Shown here piece by piece: positions 33,389 through 42,197 of a DNA stretch of 64,000 nucleotides (position 1 is the stretch's first letter; each line of letters starts with the position of its first letter). The stretch spans positions 62,001-126,000 of the forward strand of contig DASYCZ010000035.1 of the NCBI GenBank assembly GCA_036499825.1, read 5' to 3'. Below the pieces are notes generated by a model. The model did not search any database and was not told where the DNA came from. It worked only from the letters and a program-made list of their open reading frames with translations. The position numbers were made by a program, and so were the translations under genes. This stretch comes from Paradevosia sp036499825 (GTDB lineage Bacteria > Pseudomonadota > Alphaproteobacteria > Rhizobiales > Devosiaceae).

Positions 33389-34202
33389 CGTGTTTCGCAG
33401 GTTCACCGCCAACCGGCTCGGCACTATCGCGGCCATCTATGTGGCAACGCTCGTGCTGGTCGCCATCGCGGCGCAGTTCTCCGGCATCGATCCCACAACG
33501 ATCAGCAACACCACCCTCGCGCCGCCCTCCGCCGCCCATTGGCTCGGCACGGACGAGCTGGGCCGCGACGTGCTGACCGGGCTTGTTTTCGGCATCCAGG
33601 TGTCGCTCGTTGTCGGCTTCGTGGCGGCGCTGGCGGCGACGACACTGGGCATCCTCATCGGCGGCCTGGCCGGCTTCTTCGGCGGCATCCTCGATATCGC
33701 CCTGATGCGCCTGACCGAGTTGTTCCAGGTCATTCCGACCTTCATCCTGGCGGCGGTCGTCGTGGCCCTGTCGGGCACCGGCCTCACCCGGGTCATCATC
33801 GTCATCGCCATCCTCGCCTGGCCGCAGCCGGCGCGCGTCATGCGCGGCGAGGTGATGCGCATCAAGCAGCTCGAATTCGTCGAGGCGGTGCGCTGTCTCG
33901 GCTATCGCGAAGCCCGGATCCTGTTTACCGAGGTCATCCCCAACGCGCTTTCCCCGGCGCTCGCCGTCGGCACCCTGCTGGTCGGGCAGGCCATCCTGCT
34001 GGAGGCGGCGCTGAGTTATTTCGGCCTCGGCAGCCCCGAAGTCATCAGTTGGGGACGCATGCTCAATTCCGGCCAGCGCTTCCTCTCCAATGCCTGGTGG
34101 CTGTCGTTTTTTCCCGGCATCGCCATCGCCGTCACCATCCTCGCCTTCAACCTGGTGGGCGACGCCATCGCCCGCGCCCTCAACTCGCGAGCCACGCCAT
34201 GA
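33372..34202 (+). CDS. ABC transporter permease, DppC type
   Basis: A 276-residue permease with a first membrane segment near residues 15-35, the LGTDELGRDVLTGLVFGIQVS motif, and an EAA-like loop (EAVRCLGYREARILFTEVIPNALSP). The start may be ATG 33372 or the in-frame ATG 33381. The C-terminus NLVGDAIARALNSRATP lacks the usual DPR ending. It overlaps the ATPase gene by four bases. Confidence 0.88.
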   Translation: MISMGSVFRRFTANRLGTIAAIYVATLVLVAIAAQFSGIDPTTISNTTLAPPSAAHWLGTDELGRDVLTGLVFGIQVSLVVGFVAALAATTLGILIGGLAGFFGGILDIALMRLTELFQVIPTFILAAVVVALSGTGLTRVIIVIAILAWPQPARVMRGEVMRIKQLEFVEAVRCLGYREARILFTEVIPNALSPALAVGTLLVGQAILLEAALSYFGLGSPEVISWGRMLNSGQRFLSNAWWLSFFPGIAIAVTILAFNLVGDAIARALNSRATP

Positions 34203-35233
34203 GCCGGGATGCGACGCAAACCGCGCCCGGCGCCTTGCCCCGGGGCAATATCCTCGAGGTCGACCGGCTGAGCATCGCCTATCGGACAGGCAAGAGCCTG
34301 GTGCATGTGGTGCGCGAGGTCTCGCTTGCCGTGGGCCAAAGGGAATCGGTCGGCATCGTGGGCGAATCCGGTTCGGGTAAATCCACACTGGCCCGCGCCC
34401 TATTGGGCCTCTTGCCCGAGCGCACCAGCCTCATCCAAGGGGGGCACCTCACGATCGCCGGCCGGGACGTAACGCATTATGGCCCCTCGCAATGGGAAAG
34501 CGTGCGCGGCAATCCGGTCGCCATGGTGTTCCAGGACCCCCTCAGCTATCTCAACCCCGTGGCGCGTGTCGCCGCGCAGATCGGCGAAAGCGTACGCCGC
34601 CACGACCCCCGGGTCGACCGGGCGCAGCGCGTCGCCGAACTGCTGGCGCTGGTGAAACTGCCGGCCGCCGCCGCCCGCGCCTACCCGCACGAGCTTTCGG
34701 GCGGCATGCGCCAGCGGGCGCTGCTCGCCGTCGCCCTGGGCTGCCGGCCGAAATTGCTGGTGGCGGACGAGCCCACCACGGCGCTCGACATCACCACCCA
34801 GGCCGAAATCCTCGACCTGCTCAAGAGCCTGCGCGACGAACTCGACATGGGGCTCCTGGTCATCAGCCACGATCTCAGCGTCATCTCTGCGGCATGCGAG
34901 CGGCTCTATGTGATGTATGCGGGGCGGATGGTGGAATGGGGCAATACCCCGGCGATCTTCGGCCAGCCCGCGCATCCCTATACCTCGGGCCTGCTACAGG
35001 CCGCGATGGCCGAAAAGGACGAGCGCGGCCGCTTCATCACCATTCCGGGCAATGTCTTCGATCTGCGCAGCACCGCCGCGGGCTGCCCCTTCCAGCCCCG
35101 CTGCCCGCACGCCATAGCGGCCTGCGCCGAGGCCATGCCGGCGCCCACCCCTTTCGGCGCGGGCGGCAATCATCAGGTGCGCTGCCTCGTCCCCAATGCC
35201 GTGCCGCCCGCAAAGGTTTCGAACCATGGCTGA
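34199..35233 (+). CDS. ABC transporter ATP-binding protein, OppD/DppD type
   Basis: A 344-residue ATPase beginning MSRDATQTAPGALPRGN. Walker A GESGSGKS, signature LSGGMRQR, Walker B LLVADEPTTALD and switch ISHDLS are all present, with the oligo_HPY Cys motif CPFQPRCPHAIAAC near the C-terminus. Its ATG lies at the overlapping ATGA with the preceding stop. It is followed by the second ATPase with an 8-base overlap. Confidence 0.9.
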   Translation: MSRDATQTAPGALPRGNILEVDRLSIAYRTGKSLVHVVREVSLAVGQRESVGIVGESGSGKSTLARALLGLLPERTSLIQGGHLTIAGRDVTHYGPSQWESVRGNPVAMVFQDPLSYLNPVARVAAQIGESVRRHDPRVDRAQRVAELLALVKLPAAAARAYPHELSGGMRQRALLAVALGCRPKLLVADEPTTALDITTQAEILDLLKSLRDELDMGLLVISHDLSVISAACERLYVMYAGRMVEWGNTPAIFGQPAHPYTSGLLQAAMAEKDERGRFITIPGNVFDLRSTAAGCPFQPRCPHAIAACAEAMPAPTPFGAGGNHQVRCLVPNAVPPAKVSNHG

Positions 35234-36044
35234 AGCCCGACGCCAGCCGATCCTCGAATTTCGGCATGTGAACAAGGCTTTTGGTGCCCCCGGCGCTGAG
35301 CCGGTGCATGTGGCCAAGGCCGTGGACCTCACCATCTTTGCGGGCGAAACCGTGGCGCTTATCGGCGAAAGCGGCTCGGGCAAGTCGTCGCTGGCCCGCA
35401 TGGCGCTGGGCCTCCTCAAACCGGATACCGGCGAAGTCCGGCTCCTCGACCAACCCATCAACCGGCTGAGCGCGGCGGCCCTGCGCACCGTCCGCCTCAA
35501 CGTGCAGCCGGTGTTCCAGGATTCGAGCGCCGCATTCAATCCGCGCCGGCCAGTGCTGCAGCTATTGGGCCAGGCCTTGCGCCAGCCCGGCATGACCAGC
35601 GCCCTCAAGCGGCAGATGGCCATTACGCTCCTCGAACAGGTGGGGCTGAAGCCGGGGGCCGACTACCTGCCCCGCTACGCCCATGAGCTGAGCGGCGGAC
35701 AGCGGCAACGGCTCGCCATCGCCCGCGCCATCGCCATGGGGCCGGCGCTGATCATCGCCGACGAACCCCTGTCGGGCGCCGACGTCTCCATCCGTGGCCA
35801 GATCCTCAACCTGCTGATCGACCTGCGCGAGACGTGCCAGGTCGCTTACCTCTTCATCACTCACGACCTGCTGGTGGCGCGCAATTTCGCGCACCGGGTC
35901 GCGGTGGTCTATCGCGGCGAGATCGTCGAGCAGGGCCTGGCCCATGATGTGCTGGATCGTCCCCAGCATGCCTACACCAGGCGCCTGGTGGCCTCCAATC
36001 TCGGCATCGATCCCATGGCCCAGCAATCCCAGGCCCGCGCCTGA
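35226..36044 (+). CDS. ABC transporter ATP-binding protein, OppF/DppF type
   Basis: A 272-residue ATPase starting MAEARRQPILEFRHVNKAF. Walker A GESGSGKS, signature LSGGQRQR, Walker B LIIADEPLSGADV and the switch ITHDLL are seen. The Walker B-D-loop region has Gly-Ala-Asp (SGADV) in place of the usual SALDV, an atypical D-loop. The C-terminal Cys cluster is absent, giving a short protein. It ends 71 bases before the SBP gene. Confidence 0.88.
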   Translation: MAEARRQPILEFRHVNKAFGAPGAEPVHVAKAVDLTIFAGETVALIGESGSGKSSLARMALGLLKPDTGEVRLLDQPINRLSAAALRTVRLNVQPVFQDSSAAFNPRRPVLQLLGQALRQPGMTSALKRQMAITLLEQVGLKPGADYLPRYAHELSGGQRQRLAIARAIAMGPALIIADEPLSGADVSIRGQILNLLIDLRETCQVAYLFITHDLLVARNFAHRVAVVYRGEIVEQGLAHDVLDRPQHAYTRRLVASNLGIDPMAQQSQARA

Positions 36045-36115
36045 TCCTGCGGCGCGGCCATTCAACAAGGTGCGGCAAACACCATTCGTCTGAAACGAAA
36101 TCGAAGGAGGAACGA

Positions 36116-37705
36116 TTGAAGTTATCCAAGCCCAAACTGCTAAGGCCGCTGGCCTGCGCGGCCGTCCTGCTGGCGGCGCTCGCCAATGGCGCCTTTGCGC
36201 AGACGGCGACGCCCGAACTCGGCGGCACCGCCATCGTGGCCATCGGCCAGGATCCCACCTCGGCCAACCCGGCCATCACCTCCAACACCGCCGACCGCAT
36301 CGTCGGCTGCATCATTTTCGAAGGGCTGGTCAATGTCGGCTCGACCGATCTGAGCATCCAGCCGGCGCTGGCCAAATCCTGGGCCATCTCGCCCGACGGC
36401 AAGACCTATACGTTCAACCTGGTCGATGCCAAATGGCACGATGGCCAGCCCTTCACCTCCGATGACGTCAAGTATTCCCTGCTGCAGGTGAACACCAAAT
36501 ACTCGCCGGCCTTCACGGCGGCGGGCTCGCAGATCGCCAGCATCGATACGCCCAGTCCCACCCAGGTGGTGATCAACCTCAAGCAGTCCTATGGCCCGTT
36601 CCTGGCCTCGCTTCCCTGCGCGGTGGGCGGCGCCATCGTCCCCAAGCACATTTATGAGGGCAAGGAACCCGCCAGCGTCACCGACCTCGTCGGCACCGGC
36701 CCGTTCAAGCTCGCCGAATGGCAGCATGGCGACTATATGCGCCTGGCCAGGAACCCCGACTATTACGTCGCGGGCCGCCCCTATCTCGACGAAGTCGTCG
36801 CCAAGGTGATCAACCAGGCGGCCTCGCGCCTCCAGGCGGTGCAGTCAGGCGATATCGATCTCATCCAGTATGTGCCGGGCGCCGATCAGGTGGCGGTGCG
36901 CACCAACCCGGCGGTCAAGATCGAGAACAGCGACATCTCGCCCACCGCCCATTACCTGGTGTTCAATACCAGGAAGAAGCCTTTCGACGACAAGCGCGTG
37001 CGCCAGGCCCTGATGATGGCCATCGACCGCGACTATGTGCACAAGAACGTCTTTTTCGACATCGGCAAGGTCGGCAAGGCGCCCTTCGTCCAGGAAATCG
37101 CCTGGGCCGCCAACCCCGCCATCGATTACGCCACCCTCTATCCCTTCGATGTCGCCAAGGCCAATGCCCTGCTCGACGAAGCCGGCTACAAGCGCGATTC
37201 CGGCGGCAAGCGCTTTACCGTGCATTTCCCGGTCTACAGCACCTCCTGGCCCGAGCATCAGCAGACCGCGCTCGCCATCCAGGGCATGTGGAAGGCCATC
37301 GGCGTGGATGTGACCGTCGATGCCTTCGAGGATGCGACATTCAACAAGAAGGTCTACCAGGACTTCGATTTCGACGTCGCCATGTCGCCTTTGTCGAGCT
37401 ACGACGATCCCGATATCGGCATCGCCCGTGGCTATGTGACGCCATCGATCGGCAAGGTCTTCGGCAACGCCTCGGGCTATTCCAACCCCAAGGTCGATGA
37501 TCTGTTCGAGGCGGGCCGCCGCGGCAGCACCAACGAGCAGCGCGCCATACCCTATCAGCAGGTGCAGGCAATTTTGGCTGACGACCTGCCCATCGCCACC
37601 ATCGATGAGTTCCGCAACGCCGATGTCGCCAATACCCACCTGATGGGCCTGTGGGGCCATATCGAGGGCAATGGCGACTGGTCACAGGCCTGGCTGGCCA
37701 AATAA
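36116..37705 (+). CDS. ABC transporter substrate-binding protein, family 5
   Basis: A 529-residue periplasmic protein. The start is TTG at 36116 with AAGGAGG five bases upstream; the signal peptide MKLSKPKLLRPLACAAVLLA ends near AFAQ. Family blocks are LAKSWAISPDGKTYTFNL, AKWHDGQPFTSDDVKYSL and LARNPDYYVAGRPYLDEVV. Unlike the other importers here, this SBP gene comes last among the transporter genes. The lactonase gene downstream and the DapA-like gene upstream suggest a sugar acid or lactone-containing ligand. Confidence 0.9.
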   Translation: MKLSKPKLLRPLACAAVLLAALANGAFAQTATPELGGTAIVAIGQDPTSANPAITSNTADRIVGCIIFEGLVNVGSTDLSIQPALAKSWAISPDGKTYTFNLVDAKWHDGQPFTSDDVKYSLLQVNTKYSPAFTAAGSQIASIDTPSPTQVVINLKQSYGPFLASLPCAVGGAIVPKHIYEGKEPASVTDLVGTGPFKLAEWQHGDYMRLARNPDYYVAGRPYLDEVVAKVINQAASRLQAVQSGDIDLIQYVPGADQVAVRTNPAVKIENSDISPTAHYLVFNTRKKPFDDKRVRQALMMAIDRDYVHKNVFFDIGKVGKAPFVQEIAWAANPAIDYATLYPFDVAKANALLDEAGYKRDSGGKRFTVHFPVYSTSWPEHQQTALAIQGMWKAIGVDVTVDAFEDATFNKKVYQDFDFDVAMSPLSSYDDPDIGIARGYVTPSIGKVFGNASGYSNPKVDDLFEAGRRGSTNEQRAIPYQQVQAILADDLPIATIDEFRNADVANTHLMGLWGHIEGNGDWSQAWLAK

Positions 37706-37732
37706 CTTCTGGCCCGCAGTCCTCTGCCCAGA

Positions 37733-37762
37733 TCCGGGACGCTACCCCCATGGCGTCCCGGA
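37733..37762 (+). other. Intercistronic hairpin after SBP gene
   Basis: TCCGGGACGC (37733-37742) and GCGTCCCGGA (37753-37762) form a perfect 10-bp stem with a 10-base loop, 28 bases after the SBP stop. It has no T-run. It may stabilise the SBP message as in the other importer operons of the window. Confidence 0.6.
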
Positions 37763-37791
37763 CCGATTGCAACGCACCACGGATAATTGAG

Positions 37792-38730
37792 ATGTTTGAC
37801 GGCCAGACCCCGGAATTTCGTGTCATCACCAGCAGCCTGAGGTTTCCCGAAGGCCCCATCGCCATGCCGGATGGATCGGTGATCCTGGTCGAGCTGAACG
37901 GCCAGTGCCTCAGCCGCGTATCGCCCGACGGCGCCATCACCAAGATCGCCGATATCCCCGGCGCCCCCAATGGCGCCGCCATCGGCCCCGATGGAAAATG
38001 CTATGTCTGCAACAATGGCGGCGTCCGCTGGCACCGGGATGAAAACGGCCTGCGCGGCGTCGGCCAGTCTTCCGATTACGTCACCGGCAGCATCGAGCGG
38101 GTCGATCTCGCCACCGGCCAGGTCGAGCGCCTCTATGAGGGCACGGCTGCGGGCAATCTGCGCAGCCCCAATGACATCGTCTTCGACAGGGAAGGCGGCT
38201 TCTGGTTCACCGATCGCGGCAAGACCCGCCCGCGCGACATGGATTTCGGCGGCGTCTATTACGCCAAGGCCGACGGCTCCTTCATCGCCGAGGTCATCCA
38301 CCCGTTCGTATCGCCCAACGGCATCGGGCTATCCGCCGACGAGAACACGCTCTATGTCGCCGAGACCATGGGCGGCCGCATCTGGGCATTCGACATCACC
38401 GCGCCGGGCCAAGTCCGGAAAGACCCCTGGCCCACGCCCAATGGCGGGCGCTATCTCGGCTCCTCGACAGGCTATCGGCCCTTCGATTCCCTCGCCCTCG
38501 ACAGCAAGGGCAATATCTGCGCCGCAACGCTCGCCGATCCCGGCATCACCATCATCTCGGCCGACGGCAGGACCACCTCGTTCTTCCCCCTGCCCGACAA
38601 GATGACCACCAATATCTGCTTCGGCGGCCCGGACCTGCGCACCGCCTTCATCACTCTGTCGGCGACCGGCCGCCTCATCGCCATGGACTGGCCCTATCCC
38701 GGGCTGCCGCTAAACTTCCTGAACAAATAG
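37792..38730 (+). CDS. SMP-30/gluconolactonase-family protein
   Basis: A 312-residue six-bladed beta-propeller of the SMP-30/gluconolaconase/LRE family. Family motifs are LRFPEGPIAMPDGSVIL (first metal-ligand Glu), NNGGVRWHRD, SPNDIVFDREGGFWFTD (Asn-Asp metal site) and SPNGIGLSADENTLYVAE. It hydrolyses sugar or other lactones with a divalent metal. No signal peptide is evident, so it is cytoplasmic. ATG 37792 is preferred, but ATG 37750 would add 14 residues without family likeness. It ends the operon. Confidence 0.85.
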   Translation: MFDGQTPEFRVITSSLRFPEGPIAMPDGSVILVELNGQCLSRVSPDGAITKIADIPGAPNGAAIGPDGKCYVCNNGGVRWHRDENGLRGVGQSSDYVTGSIERVDLATGQVERLYEGTAAGNLRSPNDIVFDREGGFWFTDRGKTRPRDMDFGGVYYAKADGSFIAEVIHPFVSPNGIGLSADENTLYVAETMGGRIWAFDITAPGQVRKDPWPTPNGGRYLGSSTGYRPFDSLALDSKGNICAATLADPGITIISADGRTTSFFPLPDKMTTNICFGGPDLRTAFITLSATGRLIAMDWPYPGLPLNFLNK

Positions 38731-38754
38731 CCGCTAAGACTGTGGGAATTGCAT

Positions 38755-38781
38755 GCTGCGAGCCGGGATGGCGCTCGCAGC
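38755..38781 (+). terminator. Hairpin at end of region-6 operon
   Basis: GCTGCGAGC (38755-38763) pairs with GCTCGCAGC (38773-38781), a perfect 9-bp stem with a 9-base loop located 24 bases after the lactonase stop. It lacks a T-run, so efficiency is uncertain. Confidence 0.45.
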
Positions 38782-38900
38782 CCTGAACACTACCCGCAAG
38801 AGCACGCGATTTCATCCTGACAACCCCAGATGCCGTTTGTATAGTTCAATCGATTGCGTGAGGGGTTTGGCCTCGAGCGTCAGTCCTTTGGGGGGAAATC

Positions 38901-39287
38901 ATGAAATCTTATCTCGACGCCATGCAGCGTTATTTCGACTTTTCTGGCCGTTCGAGCAGAACTCAATATTGGCTTTTTGCGCTGATCGGCACGATTATCG
39001 CGCTTATCGCCGGCATCCTCGATGGGGCCTTGGGAACACGGGCAGCCGCGACCTCGGTGGGGATTCTCGGCGGACTGGTTGGGCTGGTGCACTTCATCCC
39101 AGCTCTGGCAGTCGGCGTCCGCCGCCTGCATGATATCAATCGTACCGGTTGGTGGTTGTTGATTGCGCTGGTCCCGCTCGTCGGGGCCATCGTCCTCCTC
39201 GTATTTTACTGCACGCCCTCGACACCGGGGCCCAATCGCTTTGGGCCGCAAGGCAACGCCTCTGATCGGCTGACGGCAGCAGCCTAA
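38901..39287 (+). CDS. DUF805 membrane protein
   Basis: A 128-residue protein of the DUF805 (YhaH-like) family: MQRYFDFSGRSSRTQYWLF at the start, then three hydrophobic segments, with VGVRRLHDINRTGWW, the central family motif, and YCTPSTPGPNRFGP near the end. Function is unknown. GGGGGGAAATC precedes the ATG. A second small membrane gene follows by 13 bases, so the two are probably co-transcribed. Confidence 0.85.
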   Translation: MKSYLDAMQRYFDFSGRSSRTQYWLFALIGTIIALIAGILDGALGTRAAATSVGILGGLVGLVHFIPALAVGVRRLHDINRTGWWLLIALVPLVGAIVLLVFYCTPSTPGPNRFGPQGNASDRLTAAA

Positions 39288-39300
39288 CAGGATGGCCCTG

Positions 39301-39624
39301 ATGATTAGGAAGCGCATGTTTGGCGGTGCAGGGCTCATGGCCCTCGTCGCCACCACACCCGTTCTGGCGCAGACGGCGCCCGTCGGTCCCCACGCTCCGG
39401 GGGTCTTCGGGATCGTCTTCTTCGTGTTGGCTCTCCTGCTCTATTTCCTGCCCACATGGACGGCGCTGTGGCGTCGCCATGACAAGAAATGGCTCGTCGT
39501 GCTGGCCAATCTGCTGCTGGGCTGGACCGTTATCGGCTGGGTCGCGGTTTTGGTCTGGTCGCTCGCCGGCGCGGCCCGCGGAACCAACGCCGCCGCAAAC
39601 TCAACGCCGCCGCCGATCCAGTAA
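39301..39624 (+). CDS. Superinfection-immunity-like small membrane protein
   Basis: A 107-residue protein with a signal-like N-terminus (MIRKRMFGGAGLMALVATTPVLAQ) and two more hydrophobic segments carrying LLYFLPTWTALWRRHDKKW and LLLGWTVIGWVAVLVWSL. This matches the superinfection immunity protein domain first seen in T4-like phage Imm proteins; chromosomal homologues are common and usually of unknown role. ATG 39301 has AGGA eight bases upstream; ATG 39292 is possible. Confidence 0.75.
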   Translation: MIRKRMFGGAGLMALVATTPVLAQTAPVGPHAPGVFGIVFFVLALLLYFLPTWTALWRRHDKKWLVVLANLLLGWTVIGWVAVLVWSLAGAARGTNAAANSTPPPIQ

Positions 39625-39697
39625 GACGGTGACTTCCGCGGTGCGGCCAGCTATCGCGGCGGAATGTCGAAAGGCCGCGGGTCTTCACGCCGGGCCC

Positions 39698-39813
39698 ACC
39701 CCCTCCCTAGCCCTCCCCACAAGGGGGAGGGTGGCATCGAGGATGTGGCACGATCTCGCCTCAACCACTACCCGGCACCTCCCCCCTTTGTGGGGGAGGA
39801 TGGGAGGGGGGTG
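39698..39813. repeat. Imperfect inverted repeat, REP/BIME-like
   Basis: Arms of about 35 bases, 39698-39730 and 39778-39813, are near-perfect inverse copies rich in CCCTCCCC and GGGGAGG. Each arm alone folds into a hairpin (CCTCCCC with GGGGAGG). The centre of about 47 bases is less structured. It is intergenic and convergent to katG. Confidence 0.6.
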
Positions 39814-39848
39814 AGCCGCGTCCACGGAGCGACCCGGACCAGCCTCTC

Positions 39849-39889
39849 CAAAAACAAAATGGGCCGCCTGGGATTTCCGGGCGGCCCAT
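39849..39889 (-). terminator. Rho-independent terminator of katG
   Basis: ATGGGCCGCC (39859-39868) pairs with GGCGGCCCAT (39880-39889), a perfect 10-bp stem. On the minus strand it is followed by TTTTGTTTTTG, as an intrinsic terminator should be. It lies 16 bases after the katG stop. Confidence 0.8.
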
Positions 39890-39904
39890 TGCGATAACCC
39901 TTGC

Positions 39905-42100
39905 TCAGCGCAGGTCGAACCGGTCGGCGTTCATGACCTTGACCCAGGCGGCCACGAAGTCGCGGATGAAGCGGTTCGTGGAGTCGGATTGGCCGTAGAC
40001 TTCGGCCAGGGCGCGCAACTGGGAGTGCGAGCCGAAGATCAGGTCGACGCGCGTGCCGGTCCATTTGAGGGCGCCGGTCTTGCGGTCACGGCCCTCATAG
40101 ACGCCGTCCTCGCCCGCCTTGGGGGCCCACTGCGTGGCCATGTCGAGGAGGTTGCGGAAGAAGTCGTTGCTCAGCGTTCCGGGCTTGTCGGTGAACACCC
40201 CATGATCGTTGACGCCGACCTTGAGCACGCGCAGACCGCCCAGCAGCACAGTCATTTCGGGGCCTGTGAGGCGCAGCAATTGCGCCCGGTCGACCAGCGC
40301 CTCTTCGGCCTGCATGAACTGGCGGCCGCCAAGATAGTTGCGGAAGCCATCGGCACGCGGCTCCAGCGCGGCGAAGGAGGCGGCATCGGTCTGGGCATCC
40401 GATGCATCCGTGCGGCCGGGGGTGAACGGCACGCTCACCTGCTGGCCGGCGGCCTTGGCGGCCTGCTCGATGCCGGCGCCACCCGCCAGGACGATCAGAT
40501 CGGCCAGCGACACCTTCTTGCCGCCGCTCGCCGCGGCGTTAAAGTCCGCCTGCACTTTTTCAAGCGCCGCCAGCACCTTGGCGAGCTGGGCCGGCTGGTT
40601 GACGGCCCAATCCTTCTGCGGGGCGAGGCGGATACGGGCGCCATTGGCGCCGCCGCGCTTGTCGGAGCCGCGGAAGGTCGAGGCCGAAGCCCAGGCCGTG
40701 CCCACCAGTTCGGCGGTGGAAAGTCCGCTGGCGAGGATCTTCGCCTTGAGGTCGGCGACATCCTTGTCATCGACGAGCTTATGGTCGACCGCCGGGATCA
40801 CGTCCTGCCAGATCAGGTCTTCGGCCGGAACATCCGGGCCGAGATAGCGCACCTTGGGGCCCATGTCGCGATGGGTGAGCTTGAACCAGGCGCGGGCGAA
40901 GGCATCGGCGAACTGGTCGGGATGCTCGAGGAAGCGCCGCGAGATCTTCTCGTATTCGGGATCGAAACGCAGCGCCAGATCGGTGGTGAGCATGGTGGGC
41001 ACATGCTTCCTGGCCGGATCGAACGCATCGGGGATCGAGGCTTCGGCGCCCTTGGCATGCCACTGCTTGGCACCGGCCGGGCTGGCCGAAAGCTCCCATT
41101 CGAAATTGAACAGGTTCTCGAAGAAGAAATTGCTCCAGCGCGTCGGCGTCTGCGTCCAGGTGACTTCGAGGCCCGACGTGATGGCATGGGTGCCCGAGCC
41201 CGATTCGTGGCTCGACTTCCAGCCCAGGCCCTGGTCTTCGAGGTCGGCGCCTTCCGGGTCGGCGGCGACAAACGAGGGATCGCCCGCGCCATGCGCCTTG
41301 CCAAAGGTGTGGCCGCCGGCGATCAGCGCCACCGTTTCCTCATCGTTCATGGCCATGCGGCCGAAGGTTTCACGGATGTCGCGGGCCGATGCCACCGGGT
41401 CGGGGCTGCCATTGGGGCCTTCCGGATTGACATAGATGAGGCCCATCTGCACGGCGCCCAGCGGCTCGGCCAGCTCGCGTTCGCCGCTATAGCGCTCGTC
41501 GCCCAGCCAGGTGCCTTCCGGACCCCAGTAGAGTTCTTCGGGCTCCCACACATCGGCGCGACCGCCCGCGTAGCCGAAGGTTTTGAAGCCCATGGATTCA
41601 AGCGCCACATTGCCGGTGAGGATGAGCAGGTCCGCCCACGAAATGCGGTTGCCGTATTTCTGCTTCAGCGGCCACAACAGGCGCCGGGCCTTATCCAGAT
41701 TGGCGTTGTCGGGCCAGCTGTTGAGCGGGGCGAAACGCTGCTGCCCCTGCCCGGCGCCGCCGCGGCCATCGGTGATGCGGTAGGTGCCGGCGCTGTGCCA
41801 GGCCATGCGGATGAACAAGCCGCCGTAATGGCCGAAGTCGGCGGGCCACCACTCCTGCGAATCCGTCATCAGCGCATTGAGGTCGGCCTTGAGCGCCTTG
41901 AGGTCGAGCTGTTTGAATTCCTCGGCATAATCGAAATCCGGACCCATCGGGTCGGACAGCGCCGAATTGCGATGCAGCATCTGCAGGTCGAGCTGCTTGG
42001 GCCACCAGTCGCGGTTGGAAGGGCCGGCGCGGCCATGATCGACCGGGCACTTGCCCGAAGGAGCATCACCATGCGGATTGGGGGCGTGCGGATCGGTCAT
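39905..42100 (-). CDS. katG: Catalase-peroxidase
   Basis: A 731-residue bifunctional haem enzyme that removes hydrogen peroxide. The distal site is visible as IRMAWHSAGTYR (Arg, Trp and His near residues 88-98), the proximal histidine in ALIAGGHTFGKAHG, and the residues of the Met-Tyr-Trp adduct in IYVNPEGPNG (Tyr), RMAMNDEETV (Met) and the distal Trp. The second, haem-free peroxidase-like domain fills the C-terminal half, ending VMNADRFDLR. The length is usual. It is divergent from an OxyR-type regulator, the common arrangement for peroxide control. Confidence 0.96.
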   Translation of the reverse strand: MTDPHAPNPHGDAPSGKCPVDHGRAGPSNRDWWPKQLDLQMLHRNSALSDPMGPDFDYAEEFKQLDLKALKADLNALMTDSQEWWPADFGHYGGLFIRMAWHSAGTYRITDGRGGAGQGQQRFAPLNSWPDNANLDKARRLLWPLKQKYGNRISWADLLILTGNVALESMGFKTFGYAGGRADVWEPEELYWGPEGTWLGDERYSGERELAEPLGAVQMGLIYVNPEGPNGSPDPVASARDIRETFGRMAMNDEETVALIAGGHTFGKAHGAGDPSFVAADPEGADLEDQGLGWKSSHESGSGTHAITSGLEVTWTQTPTRWSNFFFENLFNFEWELSASPAGAKQWHAKGAEASIPDAFDPARKHVPTMLTTDLALRFDPEYEKISRRFLEHPDQFADAFARAWFKLTHRDMGPKVRYLGPDVPAEDLIWQDVIPAVDHKLVDDKDVADLKAKILASGLSTAELVGTAWASASTFRGSDKRGGANGARIRLAPQKDWAVNQPAQLAKVLAALEKVQADFNAAASGGKKVSLADLIVLAGGAGIEQAAKAAGQQVSVPFTPGRTDASDAQTDAASFAALEPRADGFRNYLGGRQFMQAEEALVDRAQLLRLTGPEMTVLLGGLRVLKVGVNDHGVFTDKPGTLSNDFFRNLLDMATQWAPKAGEDGVYEGRDRKTGALKWTGTRVDLIFGSHSQLRALAEVYGQSDSTNRFIRDFVAAWVKVMNADRFDLR

Positions 42101-42160
42101 CGGAAGGCTCCTATTGCTGCTTGGTGCCGCTTATAGGGGGGTGACGGCCATCGGGCCAAT

Positions 42161-42197
42161 CGATAATTCTTCATTCACCGATAGGAAGAAATTATCG
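42161..42197. promoter_or_regulatory. Imperfect inverted repeat in the katG-oxyR control region
   Basis: CGATAATTCTTC (42161-42172) and GAAGAAATTATCG (42185-42197) are inverse copies with a single-base bulge. OxyR binds extended dyads of ATAG-like half-sites, and GATAAT/ATTATC arms are consistent with such a site. It overlaps the ribosome-binding site of the oxyR gene, which suggests autoregulation. Confidence 0.5.

Noticed and set aside
39301..39624. Prophage evidence from the superinfection-immunity-like gene
   Set aside because: No other phage gene lies nearby, and chromosomal members of this family next to DUF805 genes are common.
39698..39813. Insertion-sequence remnant with terminal inverted repeats
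   Set aside because: No coding part lies between the arms and each arm folds on itself, as in REP elements.
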